A DNA stretch of 7,140 nt, taken from assembly GCA_002409405.1 (NCBI GenBank), contig DHNG01000017.1:47024-54163 (forward strand), in the 5' to 3' direction. A program made the position numbers and the translations under genes. The notes under the pieces were generated by a model. The model searched no databases. It saw only the letters and a list, made by a program, of their open reading frames with translations, and was not told the DNA's origin. Numbering within the stretch: position 1 is the stretch's first letter; the number at the start of each line of letters is the position of its first letter. Source of the DNA: Flavobacteriales bacterium UBA5422. Its GTDB lineage: Bacteria > Bacteroidota > Bacteroidia > Flavobacteriales_D > Crocinitomicaceae. This document shows positions 1 to 5,742 of this stretch, piece after piece.

Positions 1-193
1 CCAGGTGTACACCCGGAATTACTAACAGTACTGCCCACCATCCTTTTTTACAGAAAACTTTAAATGCAACGTAGTAGTTGTACACAGGAATCAATGCCTC
101 CCATGATTTTCTGTCTGCCAGTTCAAAACTTCTCCACCACATTGCCAGATAAGGGTGAATTAACAGCATCAAATAGAAATAGATAAAGCTCAT
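1..193 (-). CDS. lepB: Signal peptidase I, N-terminal fragment (runs off the left edge)
   Basis: The ATG is the complement of 191-193, and the frame stays open for 64 codons to the window edge, so the C-terminal part is missing. The visible protein has a hydrophobic N-terminus (MSFIYFYLMLLIHPYLAMWW), then a polar stretch, WEALIPVYNYYVAFKVF, and a second hydrophobic stretch, WWAVLLVIPGVHL. The pattern 'W-x-ALIP-x-YN ... WW ... IPGV' is the membrane-anchoring N-terminal region of Bacteroidota type I signal peptidases, which remove signal peptides from exported proteins at the inner membrane. The catalytic Ser/Lys dyad lies in the unseen part, so activity cannot be judged. The gene is downstream of dapB in the same direction, with a 68-nt gap, which fits the usual Flavobacteriia order dapB-lepB. 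A DUF5684-type membrane protein without the peptidase domain is the main alternative. Confidence 0.75.
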   Translation of the reverse strand, partial: MSFIYFYLMLLIHPYLAMWWRSFELADRKSWEALIPVYNYYVAFKVFCKKGWWAVLLVIPGVHL

Positions 194-211
194 TTTTTAT
201 AGTTTAATTTT

Positions 212-219
212 CAAATGTA
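212..219 (-). promoter_or_regulatory. Candidate -7 box for lepB
   Basis: The minus strand reads TACATTTG, a full match to the Bacteroidota -7 consensus TAnnTTTG, 18 nt upstream of the lepB ATG. No TTG was found at the expected -33 spacing, so only half of the promoter is supported. If it is used, lepB can be transcribed separately from the dapB-led message with a leader of about 12 nt. Confidence 0.3.
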
Positions 220-261
220 TAGCGGATGTTTGCTTTCCCGCCTTGTAAAATTGCAATTTAA

Positions 262-993
262 TTACTCATGTGTGATTTTCAACACATCCGACATCGTAAA
301 GATACCTTTTTTTCCGTTCAAAAATTCAGCTGCGACAACTGCTCCTAGCGCAAATCCTTTTCGACTGTGTGCCTCGTGTCTGATTTCAAGTGTATCTACT
401 TCGGAACGGTACGAAACAACATGTGTTCCGGGAACATCCGGTTGACGAAATGACGTAATAGCCAGTTCATCGGGTTGAACCTCCGGCGCAGTTTCCTCTC
501 CCAGCTTCCATCGCTCCAGTTTGACACTACTCCCCAGTATGTCATTTGCAATTGAAACGGCTGTTCCGCTTGGAGCATCCAATTTTTGCAAGTGATGAAT
601 TTCTTCAATACTTGCGGTATATTCTGTGTGTGGGTTCATCAATTGTGCCAACCGACGATTGATTTCAAAGAAAATATTCACGCCCACTGAAAAGTTACTT
701 GCGTACAGCAGTGCTCCGTTTTTCGCATCAACCGCTTCTTTTACCCGCGCAAATTCATGATTCCATGCCGTTGTTCCGACAACCACAGGAATAGCATGTT
801 CCATACAAAAAAGGATATTTTGCACAGCTGCGTCCGGGCGTGTAAATTCAATGGCCACATCCACCTGTTGATCTGACAATGCAGTAAGGGAACCGGTAGC
901 ATCTATTTTTGCGACAATATCGTGTCCGCGCTGCAAGGCAATTTCTTCAATTGCTTTTCCCATTTTACCGTATCCGATCAGTGCTATTTTCAT
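262..993 (-). CDS. dapB: 4-hydroxy-tetrahydrodipicolinate reductase
   Basis: This 243-aa protein is a full-length member of the shorter DapB type; the E. coli enzyme is about 273 aa. It reduces 4-hydroxy-tetrahydrodipicolinate to tetrahydrodipicolinate with NAD(P)H in the cytoplasm, a step toward diaminopimelate and lysine. The N-terminal Rossmann fold shows the dinucleotide-binding motif GYGKMGK at residues 7-13 and the conserved VVGTT at 71-75. The signature EIHHLQKLDAPSGTA spans about residues 131-145; it includes the catalytic His pair (133-134), Lys137 and the substrate-binding PSGTA loop. The C-terminus has the family's conserved RHEAHSR stretch near residues 205-211. No key residue is missing. 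It follows the DUF5683 gene after only 7 nt and precedes lepB, so it is very likely co-transcribed with parAB. Confidence 0.96.
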   Translation of the reverse strand: MKIALIGYGKMGKAIEEIALQRGHDIVAKIDATGSLTALSDQQVDVAIEFTRPDAAVQNILFCMEHAIPVVVGTTAWNHEFARVKEAVDAKNGALLYASNFSVGVNIFFEINRRLAQLMNPHTEYTASIEEIHHLQKLDAPSGTAVSIANDILGSSVKLERWKLGEETAPEVQPDELAITSFRQPDVPGTHVVSYRSEVDTLEIRHEAHSRKGFALGAVVAAEFLNGKKGIFTMSDVLKITHE

Positions 994-1000
994 CTGTGTG

Positions 1001-1591
1001 TTATTTAAATGTAAATTGAAGTGACAACCCTACTGATGCAGGACGTCCATAGGAAAGTGGTATGAAAGCGGGTCTGATTTTCATTGAAAGATCATCTGAA
1101 ACATCAAATTTAACAAAGTGCGCCTCTACCGCAGCATCTGCAACCTGAAGCAAATAGACCAGTCCCATTCCTAAGAATAATAAATCCCTCCTGTTGAGTT
1201 TTTGTTGGTACAGCTGAATGATTCCGCTGTCGTCATAATTCAGGTATTCATCGCCATAGGTATTGTGTTCCGTACGATTGATATATTCCTGTTTCAATGC
1301 CTTTTGTTCCTGATGATTTTTGATGGCAAAGTAGCCTGTCGCTCCCAATCCGGCATAGATCAGCGGTACCTTCCAGTACGCCTTTTTCTTTCCTTTTGGC
1401 ATGGCTATATGATTGTATACCTGGCCGGCACCGGGAAGTGCTAACGATAAGATGGTGGCTGTTTTTACCGAATGTTTTTTCGTTGTATCCTGTTCTGCTA
1501 CAATTCCAGCCTTGATAATGGAATCATTATCCTGACTAAAGACCGGAGCAACCATTCCGAACATCAATACCAACATCCACTGTTTCATCAA
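1001..1591 (-). CDS. DUF5683 family exported/membrane protein
   Basis: The 196-aa product begins with a Sec-type signal peptide: MMKQ, a hydrophobic core to about residue 18, and probable cleavage at VFS|Q (19/20). It continues with a charged stretch (20-42). The core 'TATILSLALPGAGQVYN' (about 44-60) and the following hydrophobic segments at about 75-90 (VPLIYAGLGATGYFAI) and 137-153 (LLFLGMGLVYLLQVADA) match the DUF5683 family of Bacteroidota. Its C-terminal beta-like tail ends FTFK. The function of the family is unknown; residence in the inner membrane or periplasm is inferred from the signal and hydrophobic segments. It lies 30 nt after parB and 7 nt before dapB, its usual place in Flavobacteriia. 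Two consecutive ATG codons open the frame, so the start may be one codon later. Confidence 0.88.
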   Translation of the reverse strand: MMKQWMLVLMFGMVAPVFSQDNDSIIKAGIVAEQDTTKKHSVKTATILSLALPGAGQVYNHIAMPKGKKKAYWKVPLIYAGLGATGYFAIKNHQEQKALKQEYINRTEHNTYGDEYLNYDDSGIIQLYQQKLNRRDLLFLGMGLVYLLQVADAAVEAHFVKFDVSDDLSMKIRPAFIPLSYGRPASVGLSLQFTFK

Positions 1592-1621
1592 TTTTAATTG
1601 AGAAGAATAAAAACGTTCTGA

Positions 1622-2521
1622 TTAGTTGTTCAACAACTCAATGATTCTGTTCAAATCATTTTCAGAACTAAATTTCAATACAATGCTTCCGGAACCGTTT
1701 GCTGCTTTTTTGATGTCAACCTTTGTTGCAAGACGATCGCTCAGATGCTCTTTAAAAACGAATTGCGGATCAGAAATGGTATGTGTTTGTGTATTTTTAA
1801 CACTTGCTTTTTCTTCTGTTGCTGTTGGAGGTGATAACTCTCCTTTTACCAGAGCTTCTGTATCACGAACAGATAACCCATGTGCAACAACCTGTTCATA
1901 GATGCTGATTTGTGTTGCTTCGTCACCCGCAGAAACCAACGCGCGGGCATGTCCCATCGAAATCTGGTTATCCCGGACTCCTGCCTGAACTTCCGCAGGA
2001 AGTTTCAACAAGCGAAGAAAATTGGTAATGCTTGAACGCGATTTCGCTACTTTCTGACTCAATTGGTCTTGAGTAAGTGAACATTCATCAATCAAACGTT
2101 GATACGAAAGTGCCACTTCAATTGCATTCAAATCTTCCCGCTGAATGTTTTCAACCAATGCCATTTCCAACATGGTCTGATCATTTGCAACGCGAACGTA
2201 TGCCGGAACTTCTGTTAATCCCGCTAACTGAGAAGCACGAAAACGACGTTCTCCTGAAATTAACTGGTATTTATCCTGTCCGACTTTTCTTACTGTCAGT
2301 GGCTGAATAATTCCATGAATCGAAATGGATTGGCTCAGTTCTTCCAGTGCTTGTTTTTCGAAATGTGTCCGTGGATTGAATGGATTTGCTTCAATCGACG
2401 AAATCTGAATCATGGAGACAGATCCCGGTTCTCCCGTGTTCTCTTTCCCTGTGTCTGCTCCTTGTAATAATGCTCCTAAACCTTTTCCTAAAGCGGAACG
2501 TTTATTTGATGCGTTACTCAT
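1622..2521 (-). CDS. parB: ParB/Spo0J-family chromosome partitioning protein
   Basis: This 299-aa DNA-binding CTPase loads at parS sites near the origin, spreads along DNA and works with ParA to segregate the chromosome. The N-terminus has the basic motif LGKGLGALL (11-19), which in this family contacts and stimulates ParA. The ParB/Srx nucleotide-binding domain covers about 36-130. It includes NPFNPR (46-51), HGIIQPLTVR (69-78), the CTP-binding GERRFRAS (90-97) and ENIQRE (124-129). A helix-turn-helix follows at about 148-173 (LTQDQLSQKVAKSRSSITN), with MGHARAL (189-195) after it. A Thr/Lys-rich linker at about 228-250 leads to the C-terminal dimerisation domain (250-299). Its ATG overlaps the parA stop in ATGAGTAA, which implies translational coupling. 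Confidence 0.97.
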   Translation of the reverse strand: MSNASNKRSALGKGLGALLQGADTGKENTGEPGSVSMIQISSIEANPFNPRTHFEKQALEELSQSISIHGIIQPLTVRKVGQDKYQLISGERRFRASQLAGLTEVPAYVRVANDQTMLEMALVENIQREDLNAIEVALSYQRLIDECSLTQDQLSQKVAKSRSSITNFLRLLKLPAEVQAGVRDNQISMGHARALVSAGDEATQISIYEQVVAHGLSVRDTEALVKGELSPPTATEEKASVKNTQTHTISDPQFVFKEHLSDRLATKVDIKKAANGSGSIVLKFSSENDLNRIIELLNN

Positions 2522-3320
2522 TTATCGAATAATTTTTTTCGTTATTTGAAATTTGTGTTGAATCGTTTCTCTGCAATACTTCTCGTGCAAAATTCAGATA
2601 ATTGATCGAACCTTTGCTGGCAGCATCGTGCATAACAATTGTCTGCCCAAAACTTGGTGCCTCTCCCAATTTTGTGTTCCGGTGAATGACCGTATCAAAC
2701 ACCAAATCCTGGAAATGTGCTTTCACCTCATCCACCACCTGGTTCGCCAGACGCAGACGTGTATCGTACATGGTCAGAACAATTCCTTCAATCTCCAGGT
2801 TCGTATTCAAGCGTCCCTGAACAATTTTGATGGTGTTCAACAACTTTCCTAATCCTTCCAGTGCAAAGTATTCACATTGAACAGGAATGAGAACAGAATC
2901 AGCTGCCGTCAATGCATTCACTGTGATTAACCCCAGTGACGGAGAACAGTCGATGATAATGAAATCGTATTTATCCTTGATTTTTTCCAACGCCAGCTTT
3001 AATTTGTGCTCACGATTCGGAATATTGATCATTTCCAATTCGGCACCTACCAGGTCGATATGGGAAGGAAGGATATCCAGATTCGGACTGTCAGCTGCAA
3101 TGATCAATTCTTCAGGATTGACATCATTGACCAGGCAGTCATAAATATTGCGGGTATTTTTCGGATCCAGACCTACTCCGCTGGTAGCGTTGGCTTGCGG
3201 ATCCGCATCTACGATCAGGGTCTTGTATTCCAATACTCCGAAACAAGCAGCCAGATTGATCGCTGTAGTAGTTTTCCCAACTCCACCTTTTTGATTTGCT
3301 ATTGCAATGATTTTTCCCAT
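2514..3320 (-). CDS. parA: ParA/Soj-family chromosome partitioning ATPase
   Basis: This 268-aa protein is a deviant-Walker (MinD/Mrp superfamily) ATPase that binds nucleoid DNA as an ATP dimer and is released by ParB. The P-loop KGGVGKTT is at residues 11-18, with the signature Lys11. The A' motif VDADPQ is at 37-42, and Walker B, IIIDCSPSLG, at about 121-130. The ParA-typical QCEYFALEGL is near 148-157, and the RLANQV and TKLGEAPSFGQ motifs lie near 190-195 and 216-226. Length and all motifs are normal for a chromosomal Soj-type protein. The start is set by MGKIIAIANQKGG, where the family begins. The 3' end overlaps parB by 8 nt. It heads the minus-strand gene chain, and a 210-nt gap separates it from ffh upstream. 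Confidence 0.97.
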   Translation of the reverse strand: MGKIIAIANQKGGVGKTTTAINLAACFGVLEYKTLIVDADPQANATSGVGLDPKNTRNIYDCLVNDVNPEELIIAADSPNLDILPSHIDLVGAELEMINIPNREHKLKLALEKIKDKYDFIIIDCSPSLGLITVNALTAADSVLIPVQCEYFALEGLGKLLNTIKIVQGRLNTNLEIEGIVLTMYDTRLRLANQVVDEVKAHFQDLVFDTVIHRNTKLGEAPSFGQTIVMHDAASKGSINYLNFAREVLQRNDSTQISNNEKNYSINE

Positions 3321-3339
3321 CCTTCAGTTTTTGAAAAGA

Positions 3340-3347
3340 TAAAGATA
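3340..3347 (-). promoter_or_regulatory. Candidate -7 box for parA operon
   Basis: The minus strand reads TATCTTTA here, matching TAnnTTTG in all but the last base, 19 nt upstream of the parA ATG. A run of ten A on the plus strand (T on the coding strand, about 3353-3362) sits just upstream and could act as a flexible upstream element. No TTG at the proper -33 distance was found. This is a weak call, supported mainly by its position. Confidence 0.3.
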
Positions 3348-3420
3348 CTATGAAAAAAAAAATTAATGTGTGTTAACCCCGATTAGTTATCAACGATTTT
3401 TATGATTCTTGAATGATGCG

Positions 3421-3517
3421 TTTTGAATTCTGAATGAAAAACAAACACTTTCAGTCCAGAGCAACTGATTACCCATCAATTACACTCTCCAAACAATCAG
3501 TCATTCAATATTCAAAA
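3421..3517. repeat. 17-nt inverted repeat of ATTCA-type heptads between ffh and parA
   Basis: TTTTGAATTCTGAATGA at 3421-3437 is the inverse of TCATTCAATATTCAAAA at 3501-3517, with only the two central bases differing. The arms are separated by 63 nt. Each arm belongs to a run of 7-nt units. On the plus strand from 3503 these read ATTCAAT, ATTCAAA, ATTCAGT, ATTC. On the minus strand they begin at about 3435 with ATTCAGA and ATTCAAA and continue in the same phase to a further ATTCAAG. The loop is too long for a normal intrinsic terminator and no U-run follows. The repeat lies just 3' of ffh and about 75 nt upstream of the putative parA -7 box. The function is unknown. Confidence 0.6.
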
Positions 3518-3530
3518 TTCAGTATTCTCT

Positions 3531-4877
3531 TTACATTCCGGGCATTCCCTTCATGCCTTTTAGCTGCTTCATCATCCCCATCATATTTTTCGGATTGCTC
3601 ATCATCTTCATCATTTTCTTCGTGTCACCGAATTGCTTCAGTAATTTGTTCACGTCCTGGATAGATGTTCCGCTACCGTTGGCAATCCGTGCTTTTCTAG
3701 GTCCGTTGATGATCTCCGGATTTGTCCGTTCTTTCGGCGTCATGGAATAAATAATGGCTTCGATGTGTTTGAATGCATCGTCTTCGATTTCTACATCCTT
3801 CATGGCTTTTCCCATTCCCGGAATCATCCCCATCAAATCCTTCACGTTCCCCATTTTCTTCACTTGTTGCAACTGCCCCAGGAAGTCATTGAAATCGAAC
3901 TGATCTTTGTGAATGCGTTTCTGGAGTTTTCGTGCTTCTTCCTCGTCAAATTGCTCCTGAGCTCTTTCCACCAGGGAAACAACGTCCCCCATTCCCAAAA
4001 TACGGTCAGCCATCCGCGACGGATAAAATACATCTAACGCGTCCATTTTCTCACCTGTCCCGACAAACTTAATCGGCTTGTTGACAACAGATTTGATTGA
4101 CAATGCAGCTCCACCTCTGGTATCACCATCCAATTTCGTCAGAACAACACCGTCAAAATCGATTCGGTCGTTAAATGCTTTTGCGGTGTTTACGGCATCT
4201 TGCCCTGTCATGGAATCCACAACAAACAAAGTTTCCGTCGGATTGATTGCTTTTTTAACTGCCGCAATTTCATCCATCATGTGCTCATCTACCGCCAGAC
4301 GACCTGCGGTATCGATGATTACAACATTGAATCCTTTACTTTTTGCATGCTGCACGGCTGCTTGTGCAATCAATACCGGATTTTTCTCTTCTTTGTTCGA
4401 AAAGACCTCAATCCCTAATTGCTCACCCAATACATGCAACTGATCAATCGCCGCCGGACGGTACACGTCACACGCAGCAAGCAATACGTTTTTATTTTTT
4501 TTGGTCTTCAGGTAGTTCCCTAATTTTCCTGTAAATGTCGTTTTACCGGAACCTTGCAATCCCGACATTAAAATAATTCCCGGGTTTCCTTTGATGTTGA
4601 TATCAACCTCATTTCCCCCCATCAATTCCACCAATTCTTCGTGGCAGATTTTCACCATCAACTGTCCCGGAGAAACAGCCGTCAATACGTCACGTCCAAG
4701 CGCTTTTTCCTTTACGGTATTTGTAAATTCTTTCGCCGTTTTAAAGTTCACATCGGCATCCAGCAAGGCGCGACGTACCTCTTTCAAGGTCTCTGCCACA
4801 TTGATTTCAGTGATCTGTCCCTGTCCTTTTAATACTTTAAAGGCGCGTTCAAATTTGTCCGTAAGATTTTCAAACAT
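3531..4877 (-). CDS. ffh: Signal recognition particle protein Ffh (SRP54)
   Basis: This 448-aa GTPase, with 4.5S RNA, binds signal sequences emerging from the ribosome and delivers inner-membrane and exported proteins to FtsY. The N domain spans about 1-95 (MFENLTDKFERAFKVLKG; ALLDADVNFK). The NG GTPase domain has G1 GLQGSGKTT at 106-114, DVYRPAAIDQL at 137-147, G3 DTAGR at 189-193 and G4 TKLDGD at 247-252, followed by RGGAALS. The M domain begins near residue 320. It carries the RNA-binding RIANGSGTS (397-405) and a Met/Lys-rich C-terminal tail from 421 (KMMKMMSNPKNMMGMM), the flexible signal-sequence cradle. Length and motifs are standard. It appears to be transcribed alone from the -7 box at 4900-4907. 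No SRP RNA gene is visible in the window. Confidence 0.98.
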   Translation of the reverse strand: MFENLTDKFERAFKVLKGQGQITEINVAETLKEVRRALLDADVNFKTAKEFTNTVKEKALGRDVLTAVSPGQLMVKICHEELVELMGGNEVDINIKGNPGIILMSGLQGSGKTTFTGKLGNYLKTKKNKNVLLAACDVYRPAAIDQLHVLGEQLGIEVFSNKEEKNPVLIAQAAVQHAKSKGFNVVIIDTAGRLAVDEHMMDEIAAVKKAINPTETLFVVDSMTGQDAVNTAKAFNDRIDFDGVVLTKLDGDTRGGAALSIKSVVNKPIKFVGTGEKMDALDVFYPSRMADRILGMGDVVSLVERAQEQFDEEEARKLQKRIHKDQFDFNDFLGQLQQVKKMGNVKDLMGMIPGMGKAMKDVEIEDDAFKHIEAIIYSMTPKERTNPEIINGPRKARIANGSGTSIQDVNKLLKQFGDTKKMMKMMSNPKNMMGMMKQLKGMKGMPGM

Positions 4878-4899
4878 TGTATTCAGAATTATTGAGGTG

Positions 4900-4907
4900 C
4901 AAAATTA
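4900..4907 (-). promoter_or_regulatory. -7 promoter element of ffh
   Basis: The minus strand reads TAATTTTG followed by C, a complete match to the Bacteroidota TAnnTTTG element, 22 nt upstream of the ffh ATG. This predicts a very short leader of about 15 nt, normal for this phylum. No clear TTG lies 19-21 nt further upstream, so the -33 half is unsupported. Confidence 0.55.
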
Positions 4908-4941
4908 GTAAAAAGATTTGAGATTTCGGGGTATTTATATG

Positions 4942-5170
4942 AAGATTGAACAGGGCAAACGCATTTACTTTTGAACTCATTTAAACTGTTAGCAAGATAA
5001 GAGTAAAGGCCAGGTAATGCATTTAGCCTTTGCTCGCAAAGATGCAAAGGCACAATCTAAATAACCGCCAATAACTTTGCGCCTTAGCGCCTTGGCGAGC
5101 CATTTCTATGCAAATCATTAAAGAAATTAGCATAAAAAATTTTAAATGCGTTTGCTCTTGTAAGATTAAA
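4942..5170. repeat. Imperfect direct repeat flanking the inverted-repeat element
   Basis: AAGATTGAA (4942-4950) and AAGATTAAA (5162-5170) agree at 8 of 9 positions. They lie 2 and 4 nt outside the outer inverted-repeat boundaries (4953 and 5157). This is where a target-site duplication would sit if the element had inserted. The sequence is AT-rich, so chance similarity is a serious alternative. Confidence 0.25.
4953..5157. repeat. Nested inverted-repeat element (MITE/REP-like)
   Basis: The outer arms are a perfect 13-nt inverted repeat, GCAAACGCATTTA (4955-4967) against TAAATGCGTTTGC (5143-5155); two more pairs form beyond one mismatch. The inner arms are a 24-nt ungapped inverted repeat, 5032-5055 (GCTCGCAAAGATGCAAAGG...) against 5077-5100 (ending GCGCCTTGGCGAGC), with 19 of 24 positions complementary and a 21-nt loop. 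TGCA at 5018-5021 and 5109-5112 adds a short pairing at nearly the same centre. The inner GCAAAG-GCGCAAAG palindrome resembles a dispersed intergenic sequence that I associate with many Bacteroidota genomes; this was not verified here. There is no transposase inside, so it could only be a non-autonomous or structural repeat. Confidence 0.6.
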
Positions 5171-5250
5171 AGTCGATTCAATGAAGAAGAACAGAATCGT
5201 GCCCCTTCTTTCATAACACACATGAATTACAGATGATTAAGCAGGATTAC

Positions 5251-5292
5251 TTCATATTTTCCACTTCTTATTTCAGCATTCATAATTCATAT
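5251..5292 (+). repeat. Heptad array (TTCAnnn-like) abutting the plus-strand promoter
   Basis: Six consecutive 7-nt units run TTCATAT, TTTCCAC, TTCTTAT, TTCAGCA, TTCATAA, TTCATAT. The last ends exactly one base before the -7 box at 5293. Four of the six begin with TTCA. The unit resembles the ATTCAnn heptads between ffh and parA. A role in positioning RNA polymerase or in DNA curvature is inference. Confidence 0.5.
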
Positions 5293-5300
5293 TACCTTTG
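5293..5300 (+). promoter_or_regulatory. -7 promoter element of the plus-strand operon
   Basis: TACCTTTG is a complete match to the Bacteroidota -7 consensus TAnnTTTG, followed by TAC. It predicts a transcript start at about 5304-5307, at or next to the ATG at 5305. The message would therefore be leaderless, or translation would begin at the in-frame ATG at 5329 after a leader of about 24 nt. No -33 TTG is seen; the heptad array occupies that position. Confidence 0.5.
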
Positions 5301-5304
5301 TACT

Positions 5305-5733
5305 ATGAAATGTCACATCAATGTATTTATGCTCAATGAGCATTTTTCGCAGGAGCATGCAGATGCCAACTTTGGCGGAAAACCGTCTGAAAATAACCGG
5401 TTGTATGACTGGGAGGACGATATGCGAATTACGACTCCGGTTACCAAGGTTGTTGAGCACCGGAAAGTTTCGTTTCCACTTCAAGGGGAGCTTCCTTCAG
5501 GTGAATCGTTTCATCATGAGATCAACGATATGTTTTTGTTTGAAATCCAATCGGAGGGAGTGCCTTCTACCTTTATCGGTTGTTCGGAAAGCATTCTGGA
5601 CAGGTTTGAGCAAACAACGGAAGATGACACCATTTTCCTGAAAGTATTCATTCGTGACTACGAAGCCTATGCCAATCCGATTCCGGGAATTTACATTGCA
5701 TCCCGTGAGTTTCCGAAAGAATTGATTTTCTAA
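5305..5733 (+). CDS. Hypothetical 142-aa soluble protein, first gene of the operon
   Basis: I do not recognise this protein. From the ATG at 5305 it has 142 aa. It has no signal peptide and no membrane helix, and is rich in Asp and Glu, so a cytoplasmic location is likely. Visible features are a short hydrophobic start (INVFML, 5-10), an NFGGKPSENN segment (22-31), an acidic YDWEDD (34-39), and alternating strand-like segments such as KVSFPLQGEL (54-63), DMFLFEIQSEG (75-85) and DTIFLKVFIRDYE (108-120). These suggest a small beta-rich fold. The frame is also open to an ATG at 5233, but that lies upstream of the -7 box at 5293-5300. Starts at 5305 (leaderless) or 5329 (134 aa) fit the promoter better. 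It ends 9 nt before the ABC ATPase gene, so the two are probably co-transcribed. Confidence 0.7.
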   Translation: MKCHINVFMLNEHFSQEHADANFGGKPSENNRLYDWEDDMRITTPVTKVVEHRKVSFPLQGELPSGESFHHEINDMFLFEIQSEGVPSTFIGCSESILDRFEQTTEDDTIFLKVFIRDYEAYANPIPGIYIASREFPKELIF

Positions 5734-5742
5734 TGCTGCTCC

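Larger units (their letters stand above)
4878..5304. other. Divergent intergenic region between ffh and the plus-strand operon
   Basis: This 427-nt stretch has no credible gene. From left to right it holds the short ffh leader and -7 box, a nested inverted-repeat element (4953-5157), small overlapping hairpin arms (5174-5214), and a heptad TTCAnnn array running into the -7 box of the plus-strand operon (5251-5300). The one long open frame (5223-5023 on the minus strand) runs through the inverted repeat. Its Cys/Leu-rich translation resembles no protein I know, so I treat it as spurious. Confidence 0.8.

Noticed and set aside
4..13. Perfect palindrome GGTGTACACC
   Set aside because: It lies within the signal peptidase coding sequence (IPGVHL), is a single copy as a 10-mer palindrome, and is short enough to occur by chance.
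3006..3353. Plus-strand open frame of 115 codons antisense to parA
   Set aside because: It is antisense to the conserved ParA N-terminal and Walker-motif region, with no promoter-like element or recognisable product.
3371..3395. TTATCAACG and GTTAAC-like sequences as possible DnaA boxes or an origin
   Set aside because: TTATCAACG differs from TTATCCACA at two positions and stands alone. No cluster of boxes is present and there is no dnaA gene in the window.
3321..3530. Intrinsic terminator for ffh
   Set aside because: The only strong pairing is the 17-nt inverted repeat with a 63-nt loop, and no U-run follows it. A standard terminator cannot be supported.
4078..4443. Plus-strand open frame of 121 codons antisense to ffh
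   Set aside because: It lies wholly within the ffh GTPase domain on the opposite strand and has no family resemblance. It is a shadow of the conserved gene.
5023..5223. Minus-strand open frame of 66 codons upstream of ffh
   Set aside because: It runs through the GCAAAG palindrome. Its translation (ending LFRLCLCIFASKG) is the type of artefact such repeats produce, and it has no recognisable domain or start signal.
5233..5304. Upstream extension of the unknown protein to the ATG at 5233
   Set aside because: The extension is encoded by the heptad array and the -7 box itself, so it would not be transcribed from the predicted promoter.
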